A stretch of 64,000 nt of DNA. Source: Variovorax paradoxus. Its GTDB lineage: Bacteria; Pseudomonadota; Gammaproteobacteria; Burkholderiales; Burkholderiaceae_C. Made by a program: the position numbers and the translations under genes. The notes beneath the pieces are model-generated. The model was not told where the DNA came from, ran no database searches, and worked only from the letters and a program-made list of their open reading frames with translations. The stretch is taken from NCBI RefSeq assembly GCF_000834655.1, contig NZ_JXQQ01000003.1, forward strand, positions 28,428 through 92,427, read 5' to 3'. Below, one piece after another: positions 47,051 through 60,001 of the stretch (position 1 is its first letter; each line of letters begins with the position of its first letter).

Positions 47051-47908
47051 CTAGGAATGGCACACGAAGCCATCCTTGAGCAGCGTGATCTCGAACTGCA
47101 GGTTGCCTGCCCGCGCGCCGCGCGCCTTGGTCAGCGTGCCGTCGGCTCGCCATTGGCGCAGCGCTGCGGCGAGGTAATCGCGCGACACGGCATCGCCTTC
47201 AGGCAGGCGGATCGCGGCATCCGAAGGTGGGCGCAGGTCGCTTGCCAGCGGCTTGTAGAAGCGCCATTCCTCGTTCTGCATGAGGCGCTCGAGCACCTCG
47301 CCGTCCTCGGCGAGCGCGGCGCATTCGCCGGCCATGAAGGCCGATGCGGCGTGCACGGACGAAGGGTAGTTGCGCGGCTGGGCGCCGAAGCGCTGCGACA
47401 CCGCGCCCGCATAGCCCGAGCCTTCGCCGACACACACGGTGGCGCCACGCAGCGCGGACGCCTCCTGCACCTTGCCGCGGCGAAGCGCGACCACGAGGCC
47501 TTGGCCGATGTCGTAGCTGCCGGGTGCTGCGGCGATGTCTTGCGCGGAATGCGCGGGCACGCCGGCGACCAGCAGGTCGATGCGGCCTTCGCGCAACGCG
47601 GCTTCCTGCGCGGCTGCATCGAGGCCTACCAGCTCCAGCGGCACGCCGAGCGACTGCGCCAGCGCCCTTGCCAGCGTGGCGTCGAAGCCGTCGGGCTCGG
47701 GCGGCGTCGGGGCTTCGGGCGGGGCGGGGCGCGGGTAGCGGCGCACGCCGACGACCAGCTTGCCGCGTTCGACGGCGCGGGCCAGTACCGGTCCCTTCGG
47801 CAGGCTCGACAGCGAGGGCGTCGCGAAGGCCCATGCGCCGCCGATGCCCGCGAGGGCCACGGCGGCTGCGAGCGCCGCGCCTGCGAGGACCAGCTTGCGC
47901 TCAGTCAT
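47051..47908 (-). CDS. Family 3 ABC solute-binding-like protein, membrane-anchored
   Basis: A 285-residue protein with an uncleaved-looking N-terminal anchor (LVLAGAALAAAVALAGIGGAW) and a family 3 receptor fold: VERGKLVVGVRRY, DGFDATLARALAQSLGVPLE, LREGRIDLLVAGV and the end GTLTKARGARAG. These usually bind amino acids. It is unusual to find it after a sulfonate/nitrate-type permease, overlapping it by 8 bases, in an operon that already has a receptor at 49705. Confidence 0.8.
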   Translation of the reverse strand: MTERKLVLAGAALAAAVALAGIGGAWAFATPSLSSLPKGPVLARAVERGKLVVGVRRYPRPAPPEAPTPPEPDGFDATLARALAQSLGVPLELVGLDAAAQEAALREGRIDLLVAGVPAHSAQDIAAAPGSYDIGQGLVVALRRGKVQEASALRGATVCVGEGSGYAGAVSQRFGAQPRNYPSSVHAASAFMAGECAALAEDGEVLERLMQNEEWRFYKPLASDLRPPSDAAIRLPEGDAVSRDYLAAALRQWRADGTLTKARGARAGNLQFEITLLKDGFVCHS

Positions 47909-48728
47909 CGAGGCTCAGCCCCCTGCGCCAGCGCAGCAGCCGCCGCTCCAGAAGGGCGAGCAGGTAGTTGAGCAGCAGCCCGAGCACGGCCAGAAGAAGG
48001 ATGCCGGCGTACATCGTCGGGATCTGGAAGGTCTCCTGCGAATTGAGCGTGAGAAAGCCCAGGCCCGAGTGCGCGCCGATCATCTCGGCCGCGACCAGCG
48101 CGGTGATGCTGTACGCCCCCGCCAGCCGCACGCCGGTGAAGATCGACGGCAGCGAGGCCGGCAACACCACCTTGAAGAAGATGAAGCGCTGCGACGCGCC
48201 CATCGACAGCGCCGAGTTGACCAGCAGGCGATCGACCTGCTTCACGCCGCTCACCGTGCTCAGCAGCACCGGCCAGAACGAGGCCCAGAAGATGATCGCC
48301 ACCTTCGACAGCTCGCCGATGCCCAGGAACAGGATGAACACCGGGAAGAGGGCGAAGGCCGAGGTCTGCCGAAAGAGCTGCAGCACCGGATCGACGATGG
48401 CCGCGAGGCGCTTCGAACTGCCGATCGAGAGGCCCAGCACCACGCCGAAGAAGCTTGCGAGCAACAGGCCCCACAGCGAGCGCTGCAGGCTCGCGGCCAG
48501 GTGCTTCCAGAGCTGGCCGGTGTCCACGAGCTGGGCGATGCTCGCAATGACGGCCGAGGGCGGGCTCAGGTAGGCGTCGCTCACGATGCCCAGGCGGGGC
48601 AGGGCTTCCCACAGGGCCAGGAAGACGACGATGCCTATGCCGCGTTCGGCCACGCGGGCGAGGCCGCGTGCCAATTTCAAGAAGCGGCCGGGGGAGCGGA
48701 CCGCAGGGGCGTCGAGTACGGCGCTCAT
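47901..48728 (-). CDS. ABC transporter permease (SsuC/TauC-like)
   Basis: A 275-residue inner-membrane permease with about six transmembrane segments. The ATPase-contact (EAA) loop is SALSMGASQRFIFFKVVLPA followed by SLPSIFTGVRLAG, typical of the taurine/nitrate/sulfonate class. The partner ATPase is at 48883. Confidence 0.9.
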   Translation of the reverse strand: MSAVLDAPAVRSPGRFLKLARGLARVAERGIGIVVFLALWEALPRLGIVSDAYLSPPSAVIASIAQLVDTGQLWKHLAASLQRSLWGLLLASFFGVVLGLSIGSSKRLAAIVDPVLQLFRQTSAFALFPVFILFLGIGELSKVAIIFWASFWPVLLSTVSGVKQVDRLLVNSALSMGASQRFIFFKVVLPASLPSIFTGVRLAGAYSITALVAAEMIGAHSGLGFLTLNSQETFQIPTMYAGILLLAVLGLLLNYLLALLERRLLRWRRGLSLDD

Positions 48729-48744
48729 CGAACACCTCCCGTTG

Positions 48745-48865
48745 TCGGCTGTTGCTCCCTCGCCCTCCGGGGGAGGGATGGAGTGGGAGCAGGCGGCGTA
48801 TCGAAGCGCAGGGCCATTGCAAAGGCCGCCTGCCCCCATCCCAACCTTCCCCCAAGGGGGGAAGG
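48745..48865. repeat. GC-rich palindromic intergenic element
   Basis: The 154-base gap between ATPase and permease genes contains inverted arms CCCTC/GGGAGGG (about 48750-48775) and a perfect 9-bp stem CCTTCCCCC/GGGGGAAGG (48845-48865, 3-base loop). It looks like a REP/boxed repeat common in this bacterial group and may attenuate expression of the downstream permease. Confidence 0.5.
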
Positions 48866-48882
48866 AGAAAAACGGAATGCAC

Positions 48883-49692
48883 TCATGACACGACGCCCTC
48901 GAGCGACCGGGGCCGCAAGCCCACCTGCACTTCGTCCTTCAGCACCTCCCACGCACGCTGGCGCAGGGCTGCGAACTCGGCCGAGTGACGAATCTCTGCC
49001 GAGCGCGGCCGCGCAAGCGGGATGTCGATGATGTCCTTGATGCGCCCGGGCCGCTGCGTCATCACCGCCACGCGGTCCGAGAGATACACCGCCTCTTCGA
49101 GGCTGTGTGTGATGAAGACGATGGTCTTGCGGTACTGCTCCCAGATGCGCAGCAGCTCGCCCTGCAGGATCTCGCGCGTCTGCGCGTCGAGCGCGGCGAA
49201 GGGCTCGTCCATCAGCAGCACGTCGGGCTTGTAGGCGAGCGAACGCGCGATGGCCACGCGCTGCTTCATGCCGCCCGAGATCTCGTGCGGGTAGCGATCG
49301 GCAAAGCCGTGCAGGCCCACCAGCTCGAGGTATTCGTGCGCGGTGCGGCGGCGCTCCGTCTTGCCGATGCCGCGGATCTCCAGGCCCACCGCGATGTTGT
49401 CGAGCACCGAGAGCCACGGAAAAAGCGCATAGCCCTGGAACACCACGCCCTGGTTGCGGTTGATGCCCGCGAGCGGCTGGCCGTTGATGGCGATCCGCCC
49501 GCCGGTGCGCTCGGTGAGCCCGGCCAGGATGCCGAGGAACGTCGACTTGCCGCAACCCGAGGGGCCGAGCACCGAGAGGAATTCGCCCTCGCGCACGTCG
49601 AGGTCGAAGCCTTCGAGCACCCGCACGCGCTCGCTCGCGCCGCGCGCGGCGTAGTCCATCCGCACGTCGCGGGCCGAGATCTTGAGGCTCAT
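48883..49692 (-). CDS. ABC transporter ATPase (SsuB/TauB-like)
   Basis: A 269-residue ATPase: Walker A GPSGCGKSTFL, Q-loop VVFQGYALFPWL, signature ISGGMKQRVAIARSLAYKP, Walker B VLLMDEPFAALD and switch His in VFITHSLEEA. Of the taurine/nitrate/sulfonate class, matching the permease. Confidence 0.93.
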   Translation of the reverse strand: MSLKISARDVRMDYAARGASERVRVLEGFDLDVREGEFLSVLGPSGCGKSTFLGILAGLTERTGGRIAINGQPLAGINRNQGVVFQGYALFPWLSVLDNIAVGLEIRGIGKTERRRTAHEYLELVGLHGFADRYPHEISGGMKQRVAIARSLAYKPDVLLMDEPFAALDAQTREILQGELLRIWEQYRKTIVFITHSLEEAVYLSDRVAVMTQRPGRIKDIIDIPLARPRSAEIRHSAEFAALRQRAWEVLKDEVQVGLRPRSLEGVVS

Positions 49693-49704
49693 GGCGCGTG
49701 CGGG

Positions 49705-50757
49705 TCAGGACTTCGCGGCGGGTTGCGCGAAGGGGTTGAACTCGTTGGTGTAGACGTCCTTCACCGCCACCTTGCCCGCGGCGAGCTTGCCCTCGGACTG
49801 CAGGATGTCGATGTAGTACTGGATCGGCGGCTCGGTTACCACCAGGTCGTCGACGTAGGCGTAGCGGTCGACGTTCTTCAGGTCCATGTTGATGCGCTTG
49901 GCCACGAGCTTGCGCGCCTCTTCGGTGTTGGCGTTGACCCAGTTGCCGGCCTTGGCCAGTGCCGCCACCACGTCGCGCACCGCCTCGGGGTGCTGGCGGA
50001 TGAACTGGCCGTGCGCGCTGTAGGGCGCCATGCCGCCCAGGCCGCCATCGAGGTCGAAGTCGCTCCACAGGCGCACCAGCGATTCGGCGTTGTCCGCGCG
50101 GCCCGAGAAGGGCGCGTGGATGATCGCGAGGTCGGTGTTGCCCGTCACCAGCGTCTGCTCGGCCTGTTCGTCGGGAATGACCACGAAGTTGATCTTCGTC
50201 ACGTCCACGTCGTGCTGGCGCAGGTACTTCTTGGTCACGAACTCGGCGCAGGCGCCGAAGCTGTTGAAGCCGATGGTCTTGCCTTCCAGGTCCTTCGGGT
50301 TGCGGATGCCCGAGTCCTTGCGCACGAAGTACTTCATGTGCGGTGCTTCCTGCAGCGTCTTGCCGCCCGCAGCCACCACCTTGAGGTCCGCACCCGACGC
50401 GATGGCCGAGATCACCAGCGGCACCATGCGGCTGCCGAAGTCGATCTCGCCCGTGCCCACGAGCGGAATGATCTGCGGCGCGGCGATCTTGCCGACGTAG
50501 TCGGGGCGGGTGTTGGTGCCCTCGAAGTAGCCCAGCTCGTCGGCCAGGTAGATGAGGTCGAACGACGGATTGTTGGGGTACTTGAAGGCAACCTTGTCGC
50601 CGGTCTTCTTCACCACGGCCGGGCCGCTGGCCGCCGCGGCCTTGGTGTCTTCGCGGGAGCAGCCTGCAAGCGCGAGGCCGCCGATGGCGGTCAGCGAGGC
50701 AAGGGTCTTGAGCGCCACGCGGCGCGAAGGAATGGAAGAGGGCGTCTCGGTGGGCAT
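49705..50757 (-). CDS. ABC transporter substrate-binding lipoprotein (SsuA/NMT1-like)
   Basis: A 350-residue receptor. The N-terminus has an RR pair and a lipobox (SRRVALKTLASLTAIGGLAL then AGC), so it is exported and lipidated, possibly by Tat. The fold is NMT1/SsuA-like: KVAFKYPNNPSFDLIYLADE, RNPKDLEGKTIGFNSFGACA and YLRQHDVDVTKINFVVIPDE. It likely binds a sulfonate, nitrate or thiamine-precursor-like ligand; which one cannot be told. It heads the operon. Confidence 0.87.
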   Translation of the reverse strand: MPTETPSSIPSRRVALKTLASLTAIGGLALAGCSREDTKAAAASGPAVVKKTGDKVAFKYPNNPSFDLIYLADELGYFEGTNTRPDYVGKIAAPQIIPLVGTGEIDFGSRMVPLVISAIASGADLKVVAAGGKTLQEAPHMKYFVRKDSGIRNPKDLEGKTIGFNSFGACAEFVTKKYLRQHDVDVTKINFVVIPDEQAEQTLVTGNTDLAIIHAPFSGRADNAESLVRLWSDFDLDGGLGGMAPYSAHGQFIRQHPEAVRDVVAALAKAGNWVNANTEEARKLVAKRINMDLKNVDRYAYVDDLVVTEPPIQYYIDILQSEGKLAAGKVAVKDVYTNEFNPFAQPAAKS

Positions 50758-50906
50758 GACGGCGCGCTCCGGCACGGGAGCGGTGGGCTGGTTGGGAAGC
50801 GACGATCCTAGAAAGCCCTGTCCGCGTCACCAACGAAGAAAACCGCGCATGCATATGCGCAAACGCGCGGGCATCATGTCGCTCCCCTTTCACTTTCCAT
50901 GCACCC

Positions 50907-51947
50907 ATGACCTACCTTGCCGCCCCCGAGCGTTACGACGCCATTCCCTATCGCCGCGTCGGGCGCAGCGGGCTCGTGCTGCCCGCCATCTCGCTGGGGC
51001 TCTGGCACAACTTCGGGGACAGCACGCCCATCGACGTGCAGCGCAAGCTCCTGCGCACCGCGTTCGACCTGGGCATCAACCACTTCGACCTGGCCAATAA
51101 TTACGGCCCGCCGTACGGCAGCGCCGAGACCAATTTCGGGCGCCTGCTGCGCGAGGACTTCAAGGCCTACCGCGACGAACTCATCATTTCCAGCAAGGCC
51201 GGCTGGGACATGTGGCCCGGCCCCTACGGCCAGGGCGGCGGCTCGCGCAAATACGTGCTCGCGAGCCTCGACCAGAGCCTGAAGCGCCTGGGCGTGGACT
51301 ACGTGGACATCTTCTATTCGCACCGCTTCGATCCGCACACGCCGCTGGAAGAAACCGCCTCCGCGCTGGCCCAGGCCGTGCAGCAGGGCAAGGCGCTGTA
51401 CATCGGCATCTCGTCGTACTCCGCCGGCAAGACGCGCGAGATCGCCGCGCTGCTGCGCGAGTGGAAGGTGCCGCTGCTCATCCACCAGCCGGCCTACAAC
51501 CTTTTCAACCGCTGGATCGAGAAGGACCTGCTCGATGCCACCGACGAACTCGGCGCGGGCGTGATCGCCTTCACGCCACTCGCGCAAGGGCTCCTCACCG
51601 ACAAGTACCTGCAGGGCATTCCGGCCGATGCGCGCATCAACCGTCCCGGCGGCGGGTCGCTCAAGCAGGAGCATCTGTCCCACGACAACGTGGAACGCGC
51701 ACGCGCGCTCAACGAGATTGCGAAGCGCCGCGGCCAGAGCCTCGCGCAGCTCGCGCTGACGTGGACGCTGCGCGATCCGCGCGTGAGTTCCGCGCTCATC
51801 GGTGCGAGCCGGCCCGAGCAGATCGTGGACAACGTCGCGGCCTTGCGCCACGCGCCGCTGAGTGCCGAGGAGCTCGCGGAGATCGACAAGTACGCGGTGG
51901 AAGGCGGCGTCAATCTCTGGGAAAAACCGTCGACCGATTTCGCCTGA
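50907..51947 (+). CDS. Aldo/keto reductase, YghZ (L-glyceraldehyde-3-phosphate reductase)-like
   Basis: A 346-residue AKR of the YghZ/Gpr type, recognised from RYDAIPYRRVGRSGLVLPAI, FDLANNYGPPYGSAETNFG, KAGWDMWPGPYGQGGGSRKY and YSHRFDPHTPLEET. YghZ reduces L-glyceraldehyde 3-phosphate and methylglyoxal. Catalytic Asp, Tyr, Lys and His are in their usual places. Stands alone, divergent from the ABC operon. Confidence 0.88.
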   Translation: MTYLAAPERYDAIPYRRVGRSGLVLPAISLGLWHNFGDSTPIDVQRKLLRTAFDLGINHFDLANNYGPPYGSAETNFGRLLREDFKAYRDELIISSKAGWDMWPGPYGQGGGSRKYVLASLDQSLKRLGVDYVDIFYSHRFDPHTPLEETASALAQAVQQGKALYIGISSYSAGKTREIAALLREWKVPLLIHQPAYNLFNRWIEKDLLDATDELGAGVIAFTPLAQGLLTDKYLQGIPADARINRPGGGSLKQEHLSHDNVERARALNEIAKRRGQSLAQLALTWTLRDPRVSSALIGASRPEQIVDNVAALRHAPLSAEELAEIDKYAVEGGVNLWEKPSTDFA

Positions 51948-51979
51948 ACCGCGCCGGCCGCACGCGCGAATTCTTTCAG

Positions 51980-52066
51980 CGTAATAGCGGTCGCACACGT
52001 AATAGAAAGGCCGCCAGAGCCCTTGCGCGGCGTCTTCTTTTAAAGATTTTTCGACTGGAAAAATCT
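51980..52066. promoter_or_regulatory. Direct and inverted repeats upstream of the TOMM locus
   Basis: CGTAATAG occurs at 51980-51987 and 51998-52005 (18 bases apart). A perfect 8-bp inverted repeat AGATTTTT-N7-AAAAATCT follows at 52044-52066. The region is AT-rich compared with the neighbourhood, and a -10-like TAAAGT lies at 52077. It looks like the control region of the kinase gene and the RiPP cluster. Confidence 0.5.
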
Positions 52067-52165
52067 CCCTGTCCGCTAAAGTAACAAATCGTGTTTCAGA
52101 CGATGTGTTGCGTGGCAATCCTTGTTGCGGCGCCCGTCGGATGGCGTTTGCCGATCAACAAGAAG

Positions 52166-56218
<4,053 letters not shown>

Positions 56219-56235
56219 ACAAGGAAGAAGTCATC

Positions 56236-57024
56236 ATGATCCAGCGCCAAAGTGCCGAGCCGTTGCTCGAATTCCGCCTCGCCTACCTGCGGGCCATCGC
56301 GCGATCGTGGCAGGACGATGCGTACCGCCGCGAGCTGCTCGACCAGGAAGACATCCAGCCCCTGCTGCACCGCGACTTCGGCCTGCCGACGCTCTGGCCG
56401 CAGCTGGACATCAGCCTGCACGTGGACAGCAACCCCGCGATGTGGGCCGAGTGGAAGCCGATGCTCACCGCCGGCTGGATCGGCCCCGACGACGCCTTCG
56501 TCATCGTGCTGCCGGAGGCGCCCACGGCACTGGTTCCCGAGGCGCTCGCGGCCTACTACCAGGTGTTCCCCAACTTCATGGGCTCGCCGGCCGCGTTCGA
56601 TCCGCCGCCCACGCCTCCCGGCCCGGTGCAGGGCGCATTGCCTACGGGCCTGGGCATTCCGGGCGGCGGCGACGATTCGCTGCTGGCCTTCGGCGGCGTG
56701 GTGTTGCGCGCCATCGCGCTCGCCTGGAAGTCGCCGGAATTCTTCGCCGACCTCACGCGCGCGCCGGGCACCGACAAGGCCCCGGTGCTGAGCCAATGGC
56801 TGGGCTACAACAACCCGTTCAACTTCGAGATCCGCATCGCCACCAACCCGCAGCTCACCTGGGATGCCAAGCGCGGCGAGTGGAACCTGAAGGGGAGCGA
56901 CGGCGCGCTGATCAAGAACGCGATCAAGCTCAACTACCCGCAGCCGCCGGTGGAAGAGGGCATGCGCGCGATCGCGCTCACCGCGTACAACAACACGGGC
57001 AGTGCCTATCCGTTCACCTGCTGA
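56236..57024 (+). CDS. Double-domain TOMM precursor, BMA_0021/BMA_0022-like
   Basis: A 262-residue RiPP precursor candidate. Residues 10-115 and 150-245 are two related nitrile-hydratase-like leader domains: EFRLAYLRAIARSWQDDAYR in the first and FGGVVLRAIALAWKSPEFFA in the second, joined by a Pro/Gly linker (116-147). In Burkholderia two adjacent genes encode one such domain each; here both are in one chain. The only Cys is the final residue; the last 15 residues (LTAYNNTGSAYPFTC) offer Thr, Ser and Cys as cyclisation sites, so a core at the end is likely. ATG 56236 has an excellent AAGGAAGAAG site; the cyclodehydratase follows two genes on. Confidence 0.8.
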   Translation: MIQRQSAEPLLEFRLAYLRAIARSWQDDAYRRELLDQEDIQPLLHRDFGLPTLWPQLDISLHVDSNPAMWAEWKPMLTAGWIGPDDAFVIVLPEAPTALVPEALAAYYQVFPNFMGSPAAFDPPPTPPGPVQGALPTGLGIPGGGDDSLLAFGGVVLRAIALAWKSPEFFADLTRAPGTDKAPVLSQWLGYNNPFNFEIRIATNPQLTWDAKRGEWNLKGSDGALIKNAIKLNYPQPPVEEGMRAIALTAYNNTGSAYPFTC

Positions 57025-57835
57025 ACGAGCGTCCGCGCTGCAGGGCGCCACGGCGACGCTGCTGCTGACGCTGGCCGCCCGGGCCAGCGCCGACGGCGTG
57101 CAGGCCGAGCCGGGTTTTTCCGACCCCGAGGCGCAGCGCATCGCCGCGGCGATGTCGCTCGACCTCGCGGCGTACACCGCCGATGCCGCATTCGTCCGGG
57201 GCGTGGTCCTGCGGGCCGCGCTGATCGACCGCTTCGCGTTGGCGTTTTTCGCGGCGCATCCATGCGGCCTCTGCGTCACGTTGGGGGCGGGCCTGTGCAC
57301 GCGCCGCAGCCGGCTGGGCGCATGCGGTGGTGCCGGTTGGCTCAACGTCGATCTGCCGGATGCCATCGGACTGCGCGAGGCGCATGCGGCGCCCGGCGAC
57401 GCAGAGCGCAACCTCGCGTGCTCGGTGCTCGGCACCGCGTGGCTGGACGCCGTGGCGTTGCATGGCGAGCGGCCCGTGCTGCTGGTGCTGGAGGGCGTGT
57501 GTCCCTATCTGGCGCAGGCGCCGCTGGAGGCGATGCTGCGCCGCGCGGCCGAATGGTTCGAGCAGCGTTCGGCGACGTGCGTGCTCGTGATGGACTACGT
57601 CCACCCGATCCTTGCGCGCATGCCGGTGCAGGTGGGCGGCATGCACCTGCCGGTGGTGTCGGGGTTCGAAAACGCCACGCGGATCGCTGCCATTCATCCG
57701 TCGATCCGCGTGCGCTCCGAAGACCACCTCTATGCGCGGTTCTCCGAGCAGCACCGGCTCTTCGAGACAGCCTTCCAGGCGACGACCGGCCAGTGGCCTT
57801 ACACGGTCGCGCGCTTCGCGATGGGGGCACCGTGA
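57002..57835 (+). CDS. LCM/PPM-type SAM-dependent O-methyltransferase
   Basis: A 277-residue protein from a GTG start, overlapping the precursor by 23 bases. It is of the leucine-carboxyl-methyltransferase family (as in PPM1 and polyketide O-methyltransferases): CVTLGAGLCTRRSRLG as SAM loop, WLNVDLPDAIGLRE and LLVLEGVCPYLAQAPLEAML. It probably methylates a carboxyl or hydroxyl of the processed peptide, for instance the C-terminus. Co-translated with the cyclodehydratase (GTGA). Confidence 0.85.
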   Translation: MPIRSPAERASALQGATATLLLTLAARASADGVQAEPGFSDPEAQRIAAAMSLDLAAYTADAAFVRGVVLRAALIDRFALAFFAAHPCGLCVTLGAGLCTRRSRLGACGGAGWLNVDLPDAIGLREAHAAPGDAERNLACSVLGTAWLDAVALHGERPVLLVLEGVCPYLAQAPLEAMLRRAAEWFEQRSATCVLVMDYVHPILARMPVQVGGMHLPVVSGFENATRIAAIHPSIRVRSEDHLYARFSEQHRLFETAFQATTGQWPYTVARFAMGAP

Positions 57836-59979
57836 CGCGCAGCCGGCCCGCCATGGATCTGTTCACCGATGTCTTCCGGTGGCACGACAGGTTCCTGCCG
57901 CCACTGGTGCAGGCAAGCGGCCTGATGCTGATGAGCGAGACGGAACTGCTCGCGCTCGGATCGCCGGGCGTGCTGGCCGTCGAGCGGGTGCTGCGCGACG
58001 GGGTGAGCCTGGCTTCGCACTGCCGGACCGCGGGGCCGCCCGCGATGCTGGCGGAGATGCTGCATGGGCTGGAGGCGCTGGTGCGGCAGGGCCTCGTGAG
58101 ACCGGTGCGCGATGAGGATTCGGCACGCTATGTGGTTCCGGATTTTTCTTCGCCGGGCACGCGTGCGCGTTTGAATGAGCATGCTGACGTTGTCGTGCTG
58201 TCGAAGGCGGTAGATGAAGAAGCCGCCCGGCGCTGGGGCCATGAGATGGTGGAGGGCGACGCACTGACGATCGTTTTCTGCGACGACTGCCTCGATCCGA
58301 GGCTGGGCCGGATCGATGCACAGCAGCGCGCTGAAAAACGGACCTGGATGCTGGTCAAGCCGAGCGGGGAACAGGCGATGGTCGGCCCGTTGTTCACGCC
58401 GGACGAAGCGACCGCATGCTGGCATTGCCTGTCGCATCGCCTGCTGCGAAACCAACCCGCACGGGCATGGTGGCAGGCCCGGCATGGCGGCGAAGCCATC
58501 GGCGTGCCGGTGCGGGCCGACCGCGAACTCGTCGAGGCGCGATGGAAGGAGTTGCTTCCATTGGCGCAGCGCGCCGTCGCACAACGCAGCCAGCAGCTGT
58601 GGACGCTCGATCCTGCGCAGCCGCATGCCGTCGTGGCGCGGCCCCAGTGCCCGCACTGCGGCGACGCCGGGCTCATGGCACGCCTGCAGCGCGAGCCGGT
58701 CACGCTCGCGCCATGTCTTGCCAGCGCCCGGCCCGACGGTGGCTGGCGCACGGTGCCGGCGTCGGCCACGGTCGAGCGCCTCGCCCCGCACGTCGATCCG
58801 CTGTGCGGCGTCATCGCGCGGGTCGTGCCGCTCGGTGCTGAAGTCGAAGACGCATTGACGGTCTACCGCAGCGAGATCTTCAGGACGCCGGTCGTGCACG
58901 GCACGCCTTCCGCGAACGCGCTGGTGCAGGTGTGCCTCGGCAAGGGCATGTCCACGGACCAGTCGCGCGCGAGCGCGATGTGCGAGGCGATCGAGCGGTA
59001 CGCCGCCTTTCACCAGGGCGATGAAGCCTGCGTCGTCGCGGCGCCATCGGCGCTGGATGCGCGTTGCATTCCGGCTCACGAACTGGCGCGATTCAGCGAG
59101 CGGCAGCACCAGGATGGGCGCAGGCCGCCGCATGCGGTCGCCTCGCAGGCGACCTCTCCAAGCGACATCGCCTGGTGGGCACCGGCCTGGTCACTGACAT
59201 CGAACGAACGTTGCTACCTGCCGTTGTCCTTCTGCTATGCCAATGCGCCGACCGAGAGCCAGCAGCACACCGTGTGGACATCGAACGGCTGCGCCGCCGG
59301 CAACACGCGCGAAGAGGCCGTTCTTCAAGGCTTCCTCGAACTCGTGGAACGCGATGCCGCGGCCATCTGGTGGTACGGGCGGATTCAGCGGCCCGCCATC
59401 GACCTCGCCATCCTGTCCGGCGAAAGCGCCGCACGCATCGCGCGCAGCCTCGGGCCGTCCTGGCGTTACTGGATGCTCGACATCACCCACGACTTCGGCC
59501 TCCCGGTGGTGGCCGCCATCGGCCGGCACCGAGCGACGGGCGACTGGGCCATCGGCTTCGGCTGCAGTCCGGACCTGGTGCTGGCCTGCGAACGCGCGCT
59601 CACCGAAATGAGCCAGTTGATCGCAGCGGAAAAGAAGTTCGTCGTCCCGCATTCGGACGACGAGAGCGGCGTGCCCGGCTTCTTGATGCCGGGCGATGCT
59701 GCACCGAAGCGTCCCGCCGCCGAGGCCGCACATGCAGACATCGCGCAGGAGATCGCCCGCTGCGTCGGCATCGCCTCGGGCCTCGGCATGGAGACCATCG
59801 TGCTCGACTGCACGCGGCCCGACATCCCGCTTCGTACCGTGAAGGTGGTCGTGCCGGGCCTGTGCCACATCTGGCCCGAACTCGGCAACCCGCGCCTGTA
59901 CCGCGTGCCTGTCGCCATGGGATGGCGCGGCACCCCGTTGCAGGAGTGCGACCTGAACCCCCAGGCGCTCTACGTCTGA
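57832..59979 (+). CDS. TOMM cyclodehydratase: leader-binding/ThiF-like domain fused to YcaO
   Basis: A 715-residue fusion. The N-terminal part (1-320) is the leader-peptide-binding, E1-like partner: it has zinc cysteines C196-x2-C199 (ACWHCL) and C273-x2-C276 (PQCPHC) and a GPLFTPDEATACW motif. The C-terminal YcaO domain (about 340-715) binds ATP with acidic residues in CEAIERYAAF (E385, E388) and FLELVERDAAAIWW, and has SNGCAAGNTREEA. It cyclises Cys/Ser/Thr of the precursor to azolines. The C-terminus (LNPQALYV) lacks the usual PxPxP ending. No flavin oxidase partner is encoded nearby. Confidence 0.88.
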   Translation: MTRSRPAMDLFTDVFRWHDRFLPPLVQASGLMLMSETELLALGSPGVLAVERVLRDGVSLASHCRTAGPPAMLAEMLHGLEALVRQGLVRPVRDEDSARYVVPDFSSPGTRARLNEHADVVVLSKAVDEEAARRWGHEMVEGDALTIVFCDDCLDPRLGRIDAQQRAEKRTWMLVKPSGEQAMVGPLFTPDEATACWHCLSHRLLRNQPARAWWQARHGGEAIGVPVRADRELVEARWKELLPLAQRAVAQRSQQLWTLDPAQPHAVVARPQCPHCGDAGLMARLQREPVTLAPCLASARPDGGWRTVPASATVERLAPHVDPLCGVIARVVPLGAEVEDALTVYRSEIFRTPVVHGTPSANALVQVCLGKGMSTDQSRASAMCEAIERYAAFHQGDEACVVAAPSALDARCIPAHELARFSERQHQDGRRPPHAVASQATSPSDIAWWAPAWSLTSNERCYLPLSFCYANAPTESQQHTVWTSNGCAAGNTREEAVLQGFLELVERDAAAIWWYGRIQRPAIDLAILSGESAARIARSLGPSWRYWMLDITHDFGLPVVAAIGRHRATGDWAIGFGCSPDLVLACERALTEMSQLIAAEKKFVVPHSDDESGVPGFLMPGDAAPKRPAAEAAHADIAQEIARCVGIASGLGMETIVLDCTRPDIPLRTVKVVVPGLCHIWPELGNPRLYRVPVAMGWRGTPLQECDLNPQALYV

Positions 59980-60001
59980 GGCCGGAAAAAAAAACGCACC
60001 C

